From: Planctomycetota bacterium
GTDB lineage: Bacteria > Planctomycetota > Phycisphaerae > Sedimentisphaerales > Anaerobacaceae
Assembly: GCA_019456145.1 (NCBI GenBank)
Contig: VRUL01000039.1
Coordinates: 1 to 50,562 of the forward strand
Direction: 5' to 3'
DNA length: 50,562 nt
Position numbers and translations under genes: made by a program
Notes under the pieces: generated by a model
Told to the model about the DNA's origin: nothing
Seen by the model: only the letters and a program-made list of their open reading frames with translations
Database searches by the model: none
Shown here: positions 1 to 8,532 of the stretch, piece by piece
How the letters are laid out: every line of letters starts with the position of its first letter
How positions within the stretch are numbered: the stretch's first letter is position 1

Positions 1-1
1 C

Positions 2-163
2 TGTCTTAATTCTATAGGATATGTATTCATGCATACCATATCGGAAAACGGTACACGAAAACTTAAATTGCCTTAATCCACGCAAGTAATGATAAAATCT
101 CGCCTCATTCATCCTTCCAGCATCCAGTATCGAGACTTGTCCTATTCCACTAAGTGTCCAATC
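2..163 (-). pseudogene. Open-frame remnant running off the window edge, carrying a dispersed repeat
   Basis: Minus-strand reading frame without a stop for about 54 codons, beginning after a TAA at 166-164 and running off the left edge. It contains the peptide DAGRMNEARFYHYLRG. A near-identical peptide (MADAGRMNEARFYAYLRG) is encoded on the plus strand at 4290-4367. No family recognised. I read it as part of a dispersed repeat or a decayed mobile-element ORF rather than a working gene. Confidence 0.3.
74..125 (-). repeat. 52-bp dispersed repeat, copy A (inverted relative to 4295-4346)
   Basis: The reverse complement matches 4295-4346 at 49 of 52 positions, starting GGATGCTGGAAGG and ending GCGTGGATTA. 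The two copies flank dnaG-rpoD in opposite orientation. The three differences are scattered substitutions. Confidence 0.8.
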
Positions 164-512
164 TTATGAAAACACTTTTATCAGCATTAAAAGGGCCTTT
201 TCGCCTAAAACTTGACTTTTCACCTCTCACGGCTATATATAAGTAGTTATATGTAAACTTGTAACTGGAGCACTGAAAATACCTGAAATTATCTATTTTG
301 AACAAAACAGGGTGGAAAGTATTCCCTTGGCACGAATATAGCATCTTCTGGCATTCTGAGCGGAAGGAGCCTTGAGCCCCGAATGCAGTCGAGAGGGAAA
401 ATTTATTTTGTCGTGCGTATTCATTACTGCTTGAGACATTAAGAGTTTATCCGATTGTTAGCTTTTTTTACGAGAGTTTTAGCAATAATCAATAATCATT
501 AATCATTTTAAT
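164..512. other. Intergenic region upstream of dnaG
   Basis: About 350 bases with no convincing gene. It holds a fragment resembling the common CATTCTGAGCG...GTCGAGAGGG type of dispersed repeat (351-400). An AT-rich block of the AATCAATAATCATTAATCA type lies at about 485-510, directly before the dnaG start, and recurs at 42561-42583 and 44465-44488. No clear ribosome-binding site precedes dnaG. Confidence 0.5.
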
Positions 513-2327
513 ATGGCTGGCAAATTCGACCAGAATATAGTTAATCAGGTTCAGCAGGCAAACGACATTGTTGACGTTATTTCTGAGCATGTCAGCCTGA
601 AGAAAAAAGGCAGGGAGATGGTCGGACTCTGTCTATTCCACGAAGACCATCGCCCCAGCATGTATGTCAACCCCGTAAAGCAGATATTCAAATGCTTCGC
701 CTGCGGGGCAGGTGGCAGTATCTTCACTTTTATCCAGATGCGTGAAAACCTCACTTTCCCGCAGACCCTCCAGAGGTTGGCTGAGCGGGCCGGTATTAAG
801 CTAAAACCAATAAAAACCAGAGACTCAAAACCAAAAGCTGATGATGTTGACCCTAATGAGCTGGCAAGGGTCAACGCCTGGGCCGCGAAATACTTCCAGA
901 AAAATTTAAACGACCAGGGCAAGGGCAAACACGCCCGCGATTACATCGCAGAAAGAAAAATAAACACCGAAAGTATAAAAAAATGGCAGATAGGCCTGGC
1001 CGTCGCGCAAAATGATTTACTCAGGGCCGCAAAAGCCCAAAATATCCCGACCACGTTGCTCCGGCAGGCTGGACTCGTTGTCTCCCAGTCCGGCGCCGGC
1101 CCAGCCGATAAATTCGTAAACCGCCTGGTGTTCCCAGTTACAGACGTAACCGGCAGAGTAATTGGCTTCGGCGGCAGGACACTCGATGATGCACCGGCTA
1201 AATACATAAATTCCCCGGCCACACCACTATTTGATAAAAGCAACGCCCTCTACGGACTCCGGCACGCTCGCCACAAGATTTCCTCATCTGGCGTAGCCGT
1301 CGCGGTCGAAGGTTATACCGACTGCATAATGGCACACCAGTTCGAAATCAACAATGTCGTTGCCGCGTTGGGAACAAGTTTTACCGCTGGCCAGGCACGA
1401 ATCCTCCGCCGTTACGCAAAAAAGGTTGTCTTGGTTTTTGATAGCGACACAGCGGGCAGGGAAGCTGCCAACAGGGCCCTGGAGGTCTGCGTCTCGCAGC
1501 GATTGGATATAAAGCTTGCCTCGGTGCCGCAGGGAAAAGACCCCTGTGATTTTCTTCTAAACGCAGGAAAGCAGCCGTTCGAGCAATTGGTGGATGAGGC
1601 TGTCGACGTCTTCCAGTTCAAATGGAACAGGTTGATAGAAAATTTGGACAGCGGCGATACATTCGTTGACAAAAAGGCCGCGATTGAAGAATTTTTGCAG
1701 ACAATAGCCACTGCTGTCTGGGCGGGCAAAGTCCCCGCTATTGACAGAGGCTTGATTGTTAATCGGCTCTCGAAAATTATCGGTACGGGCACAAAAGAGA
1801 TAAATGCCGAGTTGGCTAAAAGAATCGCAAGAGTGGCAAGGACTGCAAGCTACTCCGATACTACCGCTGCGCAAAACAAAAACGCATCCTCCGGCCCACC
1901 AGAGATGGGCCGGGGTCTTTTGGCCACTGCTCAACGAGAGGTCTTGGAAGTATTGTTAAATGAGCCGAAGCTCTTTGATGTTGTAAAACAGCAGATTACA
2001 CCAGACGCCTTTGATGTGCCGGTATTGAGGTCGATTGCGGATATCGTCTTTGATACACTCAGCACTGGGACCGATCTTTCGCTGAAAGAAATTTTAGCAA
2101 AAGCCGAATCTGTAGAAGCAGGCGGCATTATTGTGGAATTGGCCAGAATAGGAGAGGAAAAAGCTAATTTCGAATCTCGATTAGCCGGGGCCCTCGATGC
2201 GATGCAGCGGCTGGACAGACAGAGAAAAAAGAGCCAAATCAAAGCCGCCAGGGACCAGAAAAGTTTCCTCAGGCGGTTCTCTGAAAATACTGTAAAAGAA
2301 AACCCCCATAACGTCGGAATGGTATAG
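513..2327 (+). CDS. dnaG: DNA primase DnaG
   Basis: Makes the RNA primers for lagging-strand synthesis and origin firing in the replisome. The 604-residue length is normal for the family. The N-terminal CHC2 zinc finger is visible as C40, H43, C61 and C64 (GLCLFHEDHRPS ... KCFACGAGG). The Toprim catalytic domain follows, with the EGYTD motif at E266 and the acidic DSD pair at D310/D312. The C-terminal helicase-interacting part, from about residue 450, is less conserved. The start ATG is the first in-frame Met before the zinc finger; no strong Shine-Dalgarno sequence is seen. It is followed on the same strand by rpoD, as in the classical dnaG-rpoD macromolecular synthesis arrangement (rpsU is not seen here). 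Confidence 0.97.
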   Translation: MAGKFDQNIVNQVQQANDIVDVISEHVSLKKKGREMVGLCLFHEDHRPSMYVNPVKQIFKCFACGAGGSIFTFIQMRENLTFPQTLQRLAERAGIKLKPIKTRDSKPKADDVDPNELARVNAWAAKYFQKNLNDQGKGKHARDYIAERKINTESIKKWQIGLAVAQNDLLRAAKAQNIPTTLLRQAGLVVSQSGAGPADKFVNRLVFPVTDVTGRVIGFGGRTLDDAPAKYINSPATPLFDKSNALYGLRHARHKISSSGVAVAVEGYTDCIMAHQFEINNVVAALGTSFTAGQARILRRYAKKVVLVFDSDTAGREAANRALEVCVSQRLDIKLASVPQGKDPCDFLLNAGKQPFEQLVDEAVDVFQFKWNRLIENLDSGDTFVDKKAAIEEFLQTIATAVWAGKVPAIDRGLIVNRLSKIIGTGTKEINAELAKRIARVARTASYSDTTAAQNKNASSGPPEMGRGLLATAQREVLEVLLNEPKLFDVVKQQITPDAFDVPVLRSIADIVFDTLSTGTDLSLKEILAKAESVEAGGIIVELARIGEEKANFESRLAGALDAMQRLDRQRKKSQIKAARDQKSFLRRFSENTVKENPHNVGMV

Positions 2328-2449
2328 TGAAATTAAAAATTGTTATTGGCTATTGAAAAATAATTAGCAGTAATGAACCGCAAGGAGTAATTAGCAGTAA
2401 ATAGTCAATAGAAAATCCTAAATGGAAAATAGTCACTGAGGTACAAATT

Positions 2450-4219
2450 GTGGCAAAAAAAGTAAGAAAAGCGATTAAAACAAATATCACCCATAAAACT
2501 GGCAATGATAGCAGCCCCCCAAAGATCGCCAAAATCAAAGACAAAGACACAGAGCAGCACATAAAATTGCTTATCGAAAAAGGTGAAAAAAAAGGCTTTC
2601 TCACATATGAAGAAATGAACACAGGGCTGCCCGAAGAGGCAGTTAGCCCCACTCGCCTCGACGGACTGCTGGCGACCCTCGATGAAATGGGAATCGAACT
2701 GTTTGATGAAGCTAATGTCCCGAAGCAACAAGAAGAGGGATTTGAAGAAACTGAAGGTCAGGTAGAAGCTACCAGAAAGGTGGAAGCCGACAAACTGCTC
2801 GAAAAGCAGCTGCTTGAACCGGAAGCTACACGAAGAATCGACGATCCTATTCGCATGTATCTGACGCAAATGGGTCAGATACCTCTGCTGAATCGACAAG
2901 CGGAAATCACGCTTGCTCGCAAGATCGAAATTGCCAGAATGGACTTCAGAAGGAAATTGCTGCAATGTGATTATTGTGCCCGAAACGCTCTGGATATACT
3001 ACAACAAGTCCAAGATGGGATGCTGTCTTTCGACAGGACAATCCGCACTTCTCCAGCCGAGAACCTCGCAAAAATTACAATAAAGAAACGTCTTCCGGCA
3101 AACTGCAATACCGTAAACGAACTGCTCAAAATGCATGAGATCCTGTTTAAGAAAGCATTCGATCCCCATAACGGGGGCAAGCCCAACAAGACCGTCCTCA
3201 AACGCGTGCACAGAAACAGACGAAAAATCGCAACGCTTCTGGAAGAACTTGGCCTTCGAATCAGCCGAATCCAGCCAATGAAAAATAAACTTCACGGTAT
3301 CAGCCAGAAGATGCAACAACTTCTGGAGATTATCGACGCCGGGCCGAATCTGGATTACACCAGCGAAGATATTGAGGCAGTTAAGCAGGAATTGGCCGGC
3401 CTGCAGGAATTGGTTAACGAGACTCCAAAACTGCTCGAAAAACGACTGCGCATGATGGACAGAGTCTTTGGCCAATATGAACACGCTAAACGCCTGCTCT
3501 CAAGCGCAAACCTCAGACTGGTCGTTTCAATCGCCAAGAAATACCGCTACCGCGGCCTGAGCTTTCTTGATATAATCCAGGAAGGCAATACCGGCCTGAT
3601 GAGAGCGGTTGACAAATATGAGTACCGCAGGGGGTATAAATTCAGCACATATGCGACGTGGTGGATTCGTCAGGCCATTACGCGTGCGATAGCCGATCAC
3701 GCCCGAACGATTCGTATTCCTGTCCATATGATAGAGACGATGAGCCGGCTTCGTGCCGCCGGCAAAGTTCTGCATCAGAAACTGGGCAGAGAAGCTACCG
3801 TCGAAGAGATCGCCAAAGAAGCAGAGATGACCGTGGAGGAGACGCGCAGGGTACTGAAGATATCCAAGCATCCGGTGAGCCTTGACAGGCCTATCGGGGA
3901 CAGCGAAGACAGCTACTTCGGCGATTTTATTGAAGATAACGATGTTGATTCGCCGGTGGCCTCGGCTACTCAGGAAATGCTCAAGGAGAGAATTGATATG
4001 ATCCTGAAAACGCTTTCATATCGCGAACGCGAGATTATCAAGCTGCGATACGGAATCGGGGACGGCTATACGTATACTCTGGAGGAAGTCGGCAGAATCT
4101 TCAAAGTCACACGTGAGCGCGTCCGTCAGGTTGAGGCAAAAGCGATAAGGAAGCTTCAGCATCCGGTCCGCGCGCGCAAGCTCGAAGGCTTCATCGAACA
4201 GACGACGGCAGTCTTGTAA
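2450..4219 (+). CDS. rpoD: RNA polymerase primary sigma factor (sigma-70, RpoD)
   Basis: Primary sigma factor that directs RNA polymerase to -35/-10 promoters. 589 residues. A region 1.1-like N-terminus (about 30-90) is followed by region 1.2 (DPIRMYLTQMGQIPLL), a non-conserved spacer (about 150-330), and region 2 with the core-binding and -10 recognition helices (SANLRLVVSIAKKY; EGNTGLMRAVDKYE; FSTYATWWIRQAITRA). Region 3 comes next, then region 4.2 with the -35 helix-turn-helix (TLEEVGRIFKVTRERVRQVE). The start is GTG at 2450; the preceding intergenic 120 bases contain AT-rich repeat text of the kind seen at 42.4 kb. Its place after dnaG supports identification as the housekeeping sigma factor. 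Confidence 0.97.
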   Translation: MAKKVRKAIKTNITHKTGNDSSPPKIAKIKDKDTEQHIKLLIEKGEKKGFLTYEEMNTGLPEEAVSPTRLDGLLATLDEMGIELFDEANVPKQQEEGFEETEGQVEATRKVEADKLLEKQLLEPEATRRIDDPIRMYLTQMGQIPLLNRQAEITLARKIEIARMDFRRKLLQCDYCARNALDILQQVQDGMLSFDRTIRTSPAENLAKITIKKRLPANCNTVNELLKMHEILFKKAFDPHNGGKPNKTVLKRVHRNRRKIATLLEELGLRISRIQPMKNKLHGISQKMQQLLEIIDAGPNLDYTSEDIEAVKQELAGLQELVNETPKLLEKRLRMMDRVFGQYEHAKRLLSSANLRLVVSIAKKYRYRGLSFLDIIQEGNTGLMRAVDKYEYRRGYKFSTYATWWIRQAITRAIADHARTIRIPVHMIETMSRLRAAGKVLHQKLGREATVEEIAKEAEMTVEETRRVLKISKHPVSLDRPIGDSEDSYFGDFIEDNDVDSPVASATQEMLKERIDMILKTLSYREREIIKLRYGIGDGYTYTLEEVGRIFKVTRERVRQVEAKAIRKLQHPVRARKLEGFIEQTTAVL

Positions 4220-4225
4220 TTATTC

Positions 4226-4259
4226 GATACTCGATGCTATATGCTCGATACTCGATACC
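4226..4259 (+). repeat. Short CTCGATACTCGATGC-type tandem repeat
   Basis: Degenerate tandem of 7-8 base units (TCGATAC, TCGATGC) just after the rpoD stop. The same kind of sequence is found inside the dnaX coding region at about 38905-38992, where it encodes a hydrophilic linker. Confidence 0.6.
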
Positions 4260-4289
4260 GGAAGCTGGATTCTCTCCACAGGACGCCCA

Positions 4290-4367
4290 ATGGCGGATGC
4301 TGGAAGGATGAATGAGGCGAGGTTTTATGCTTACTTGCGTGGATTAGTGACAAAAATGCCGTTTTAG
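4290..4367 (+). repeat. Dispersed repeat copy B with a 25-codon ORF
   Basis: Bases 4295-4346 form copy B of the repeat at 74-125. An ATG at 4290 opens a 25-codon frame (MADAGRMNEARFYAYLRG...) ending in TAG at 4365-4367. Conservation of the peptide between the copies mainly follows from DNA identity, so coding status is undecided. Confidence 0.55.
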
Positions 4368-4760
4368 GCCTTAAAATGTCGGTCAAACGTGGCTGGTAAT
4401 AAATATTTGAATAACGGCATTAAATCATCCTTGCAAAAGCAAATACTCTTGTGGTACAATTAAAGAACGATAAGAAGTGAAGGCAGGCAAAACTATTATA
4501 ATATTTTTGTTGCCATTATAAACTTGTAAGTAATTTCATACCAACACCTGCCTTTCAAAGTTAGTAGTTCCTTCTTTTGGCGTGCTGCGCGCGTTGCTTA
4601 GGGCGTTAGAAAGGGAAACGAGGTACAAAAAATGCGGAATTTGGGAAACAGGTTGCATCTATACAATGCGCAACACACTTGGCTTGCGTGCATCGTGTAC
4701 AGGAGCGCTATCTGTAATGTCATAATATATTTATCATAGATTTTTGAAAGGAGTGAAAAA
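4368..4760. other. Intergenic leader of the beta-helix protein gene
   Basis: About 390 bases without a credible gene. It holds the candidate promoter at 4431-4460 and, downstream of it, an inverted pair AAGGCAGG (about 4480-4487) and CCTGCCTT (about 4547-4554) separated by some 60 bases, which could fold in the 5' leader. A Shine-Dalgarno-like GAAAGGAG lies shortly before the ATG at 4761. Confidence 0.4.
4431..4460 (+). promoter_or_regulatory. Candidate sigma-70 promoter for the beta-helix gene
   Basis: TTGCAA at 4431-4436 and TACAAT at 4455-4460 with 18-base spacing, the right orientation for the gene at 4761. This would leave a 5' leader of nearly 300 bases. Read by eye only. Confidence 0.4.
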
Positions 4761-7700
4761 ATGAAAAAGACAATCCTTCCAAGCATTGTAGTTACATTGA
4801 TTCTCCTGGGATTGGCGCCGGCAGAAACTCGCCTGGTTCCGGCCGAGTACACCACCATCCAGAACGCTATCGATGCCGCCGTTGACGGCGACGTAGTTAT
4901 CGTTGCCACTGGCACGTACACCGGTCCCGGCAACCGTGATATCGATTTTGGCGGAAAGGCAATTACCGTTCAAAGTACCGACCCGCAAGACCCAGATGTC
5001 GTTACAGCAACGGTCATTGACTGTCAGGGGACGGAAGAAGAACCACATCGTGGATTTTATTTTCACAATAGCGAGGGACCACATTCAGTCTTGGCTGGCC
5101 TGACGATTACTAACGGTTATGGGCCAGTTGAGTCTGTGTATACATATCCAGTTTCGGCAGGGGGCGCAATTTTCTGCATAGGATCCAGCCCAACAATCAT
5201 ACGATGTAGCATAGAAGGTAACTTTGCTAAGTTCAAAGGTGGAGGGATATGCTGCAAGGGGTGCAACCCTATCGTTGTCAAATGTAGGTTTATCAGTAAC
5301 TCCGCACACAACGGGGGTGGGATGTGTAACGAAGAGAGCAGTCCCATGGTTTTTAACTGCACATTCAGCGGAAACTCGGTTTCAGAATACGGCGGCGGAA
5401 TGTACAACCACATCAACGCCAATCCGATAATTACCAACTGCACAGTAAAAGACAACACAGCTTCTCACGGCGGAGGAATACGTAACGCCTACTACAGCAG
5501 CCCGAAGATTACTAACTGCATCTTCAGCGACAACTCAGCAAATTACGGCGGTGGTGTGCGGTGTTATAGCTACAGCAGTCCGACCATTAGCAACTGCACT
5601 TTTATAGGGAATTCAGCAATAGAATGGGGTGGTGCTGTCCTGAATAGCTATGACAGCAATCCGAAGATTAGCAATTGTACATTTAGTGGCAATTCAGCAG
5701 GAGAAAAGGGGCATGTGATGAGTAACTACCACAGCAACCCAATCCTAACCAATTGCATCATTTGGGGCAATACCGATAACTTCAGCTCGCAAATTGCACT
5801 GAGGGAAAGCAGCACTCTGTCCGTTAGTTATTGCAACATCCAGGGTGGACAGATGGCTATATATATCGTCGAGGACAGCTGGATCAACTGGGGTGATGGC
5901 AACATTGACACAAATCCTCTGTTGAAAACGGACGGCTATCACCTGCAGCCTGGTTCTCCCTGCATAGATGTAGGTGACCCAGCAGTTGATTACAGAAGAC
6001 AGACCGATATTGACAGTCAACCTCGCGTAATTGCAGGCCGAGTTGATATAGGGGCAGACGAATATGGAATGGAATCACCACCACTAATTTCTGTTCTACC
6101 GGCACAAATTGAGTTCATAACCTTTGTTGGTGATCCTAATCTGCACTTGCTTAGACTCTCTCTCTTTAATCTTGGAAGTGAGCCTATCAATTGGAGTATT
6201 ACTGAGGATTGCTCTTGGTTGAATGTTTCCGAAACCAGCGGAAGTATAACTGGTGATCTTGTCTGGATAACTCTGAATATTGATGCCGGAGACTTATCAC
6301 AGGGGCGTTACATATGTGATATAGCTGTCTCTGACGGTAATCCTACTCACTGCTCTGCGATAGTAACTGCAACTTTAATTGTCCATCTCGAAGGCCTTTT
6401 ACATGTGCCCAAAGACTTCCCCACGATCCAGGCTGCAATAAATGCTGCAGACGATGGCGATACGGTTGTGGTAGCCGACGGGACCTATACCGGCAACAGT
6501 AACCGTAAAATAGATTTCTGCGGAAAGGTAATTACGGTCCGCAGCGAAAACGGGCCGGTGAATTGTATTATTGATTGCCAAAATGTAGGCATGGGCGTGT
6601 ATTTTCACAACAATGAAGGTGCGAATTCTGTGCTCGCTGGGTTTACCATCACTAATGCCTACGATAGAGGTATATACTGCAATAGGAGTAGTCCAACAAT
6701 TAACAACTGTGTGCTGAGTAACAACTACGGAGGCTATGGCGGCGGTCTGAGCAACTATGAGAGCAGCCCATCGATCACAAACTGCATATTCAGGTGGAAC
6801 TCTTCCAGACAAGGCGGGGGCATAGACAACTATGTGAGCAACCCAACGATCACCAACTGTATCTTCAGTGCCAATACGGCTACGTACATCGGCGGTGGGA
6901 TTTACAACCACGAAAGCAGCCCGGTGCTAACCAACTGCATATTCAGCAACAATTGGACTGCTCTATTAGGCGGTGGAATAAATAATTGGTATCATAGCAG
7001 CCCGTTCCTGGTTAACTGCATATTTAGTGGGAACTTAGCTGGAGGGGGAGGGGCGATATGTAGCGAAAGGCACAGTTACCCAACTTTGACGAATTGCATC
7101 CTTTGGGGTAATGCGGCTATGCGGGGAAATAACATCTGTTTAGCTTCATATCATTGGACAGGAACTTACACTGCAGGAATATTCGTCAATTATAGTGATG
7201 TCGAAGGTGGAGAGTCAGGAGTATACGTGGAGACTGGCTGCACACTAAACTGGGGAGAGGGCAACATTGATGCTGACCCGTGTTTTGTTTTTCCGAAATA
7301 TTTGCCACCGCTGTCACCTGCACCGCCGGTATCCGCTTCTTATATGAGCGATATCGAGGACTATATTTGGACTGAGTATGATTATCATTTGCTGCCCGAT
7401 TCGCCTTGTATTGATGCGGGGGATCCCAATTATGTGGCGGGGCATAATGAGACAGACTTGGATGGTAAGCCACGCATAATCGGCTGCCAAATCGATATGG
7501 GAGTTTATGAGTACGGTCAATTAGTACCATCCGAGGTCAGGATTGTTCCGCGCACCATCAGTCTGGAAAGCAGGGGCAAATGGATTACTGCTTTTCTCTG
7601 GCTGCCCGAAGGTTATGCTGTTACTGACATTGCTGATATTGATTCCCACAGCCTCCTACTTGATTATGAAATTGAACCTGAGCGATTCCGGTTCAATGAA

Positions 7701-8162
7701 GAAAAGCAAGTTGTGATGGCCAATTTCAGCCAAGAAGAGGTTCAGACCTTTCTTAACGTAGGTGAGTTTGAACTATCAATAAGCCTCCAGTTAATGGATG
7801 GAACTGTATTTGAGGGCAGAGATTTAATTAGAGTTGTACAGAAAAGTGGTGGGAAACCTGATAAGTATGTTCAGGCCAGTAATCCTAATCCGGTTGACGG
7901 TGCAATAGAGGTTAGTACAAAAGCCGATTTGAGTTGGACGGCCAGCCCTTATGTTACATCACACGATGTGTACTTCGGCACAAGCAATCCACCGCCATTC
8001 GTATGCAACCAGATTGATACAGCATTTGACCCCGGCACGATGGATCGTGGCCATACATACTATTGGCGTATCGATGAGGTCAATAAGTGGGGCAAAGCCA
8101 CCGGCCAACTCTGGAGCTTTACGACTATTTCGGGCACGCCTCCACCACCGCCACCACCGTAA
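4761..8162 (+). CDS. Secreted right-handed parallel beta-helix protein with BACON-like and Fn3-like modules
   Basis: Exported protein of 1133 residues, probably glycan-binding or glycan-acting at the cell surface; enzymatic activity cannot be read from the sequence. A Sec signal peptide covers about residues 1-22 (MKKTILPSIVVTLILLGLAPA). Two homologous beta-helix domains follow, about 30-440 and 550-910. Each opens with a TIQxAIxAAxDGDxVxVAxGTY motif and then runs through repeated rungs of the form SSPxIxNCxFxxNSAxxGGG. Between them, about 445-545, is a BACON-like module (WSITEDCSWLNVS). Near the C-terminus is an Fn3-like module (about 1035-1125) with TYYWRIDEVNKWG and LWSFTT. The protein ends in a run of seven prolines. 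Such linkers normally lead into another domain, so the C-terminus may be truncated. Start supported by GAAAGGAG upstream. Confidence 0.85.
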   Translation: MKKTILPSIVVTLILLGLAPAETRLVPAEYTTIQNAIDAAVDGDVVIVATGTYTGPGNRDIDFGGKAITVQSTDPQDPDVVTATVIDCQGTEEEPHRGFYFHNSEGPHSVLAGLTITNGYGPVESVYTYPVSAGGAIFCIGSSPTIIRCSIEGNFAKFKGGGICCKGCNPIVVKCRFISNSAHNGGGMCNEESSPMVFNCTFSGNSVSEYGGGMYNHINANPIITNCTVKDNTASHGGGIRNAYYSSPKITNCIFSDNSANYGGGVRCYSYSSPTISNCTFIGNSAIEWGGAVLNSYDSNPKISNCTFSGNSAGEKGHVMSNYHSNPILTNCIIWGNTDNFSSQIALRESSTLSVSYCNIQGGQMAIYIVEDSWINWGDGNIDTNPLLKTDGYHLQPGSPCIDVGDPAVDYRRQTDIDSQPRVIAGRVDIGADEYGMESPPLISVLPAQIEFITFVGDPNLHLLRLSLFNLGSEPINWSITEDCSWLNVSETSGSITGDLVWITLNIDAGDLSQGRYICDIAVSDGNPTHCSAIVTATLIVHLEGLLHVPKDFPTIQAAINAADDGDTVVVADGTYTGNSNRKIDFCGKVITVRSENGPVNCIIDCQNVGMGVYFHNNEGANSVLAGFTITNAYDRGIYCNRSSPTINNCVLSNNYGGYGGGLSNYESSPSITNCIFRWNSSRQGGGIDNYVSNPTITNCIFSANTATYIGGGIYNHESSPVLTNCIFSNNWTALLGGGINNWYHSSPFLVNCIFSGNLAGGGGAICSERHSYPTLTNCILWGNAAMRGNNICLASYHWTGTYTAGIFVNYSDVEGGESGVYVETGCTLNWGEGNIDADPCFVFPKYLPPLSPAPPVSASYMSDIEDYIWTEYDYHLLPDSPCIDAGDPNYVAGHNETDLDGKPRIIGCQIDMGVYEYGQLVPSEVRIVPRTISLESRGKWITAFLWLPEGYAVTDIADIDSHSLLLDYEIEPERFRFNEEKQVVMANFSQEEVQTFLNVGEFELSISLQLMDGTVFEGRDLIRVVQKSGGKPDKYVQASNPNPVDGAIEVSTKADLSWTASPYVTSHDVYFGTSNPPPFVCNQIDTAFDPGTMDRGHTYYWRIDEVNKWGKATGQLWSFTTISGTPPPPPPP

Positions 8163-8532
8163 GCTGCCTTTGTTACGACCTCACGGCAATCAAAAGGCCG
8201 GTGACGTCGAAATGATTTGAATGTAGCCATCCCCAAACGACGCTTTTCCCTTTGGGACGCCTTTCGGCGGAGGCTGCCACCCGTAGGGGGAATTTAAGAT
8301 TTCAGCCCAGTTAGAAACTGAGAGTTTTCACCCAAAGCGTCAGCACGAAATTGAACAGCAAGGGCATCTATTCGTATAAATTACTAAAAGAGGGTTTTTT
8401 GCGGCTGTGAAAAAGGCATTACCCGGGGACCTGTAAATCTGCTCCGAAAGATTTGCAATACGCAGCAAGAAGTTATGATGACTTAGAGACTCTTAGAACA
8501 ACTGATTTAATCATTAATAAAGGGATTTTAGA
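8163..8532. other. Intergenic region with hairpin repeat
   Basis: About 370 bases between the beta-helix gene and the histidine kinase. It contains the GGTGGCAGCC/GGATGGCT hairpin repeat (8225-8282), preceded by TCGAAATGAT.TGAAT sequence that recurs at about 11263-11300. No gene is supported here. Confidence 0.5.
8225..8282 (-). repeat. Planctomycete-type hairpin repeat (GGTGGCAGCC ... GGATGGCT)
   Basis: On the minus strand it begins GGGTGGCAGCC and ends TTTGGGGATGGCT with a longer central part than other copies. Related copies are at 42515-42548 and 42588-42621 (intergenic), inside sulfatase genes at 19301-19337 and 25369-25404, and possibly in diverged form at about 26768-26804. Confidence 0.75.

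Noticed and set aside
150..344. 64-codon minus-strand frame
   Set aside because: No domain, no ribosome-binding site, composition like intergenic DNA.
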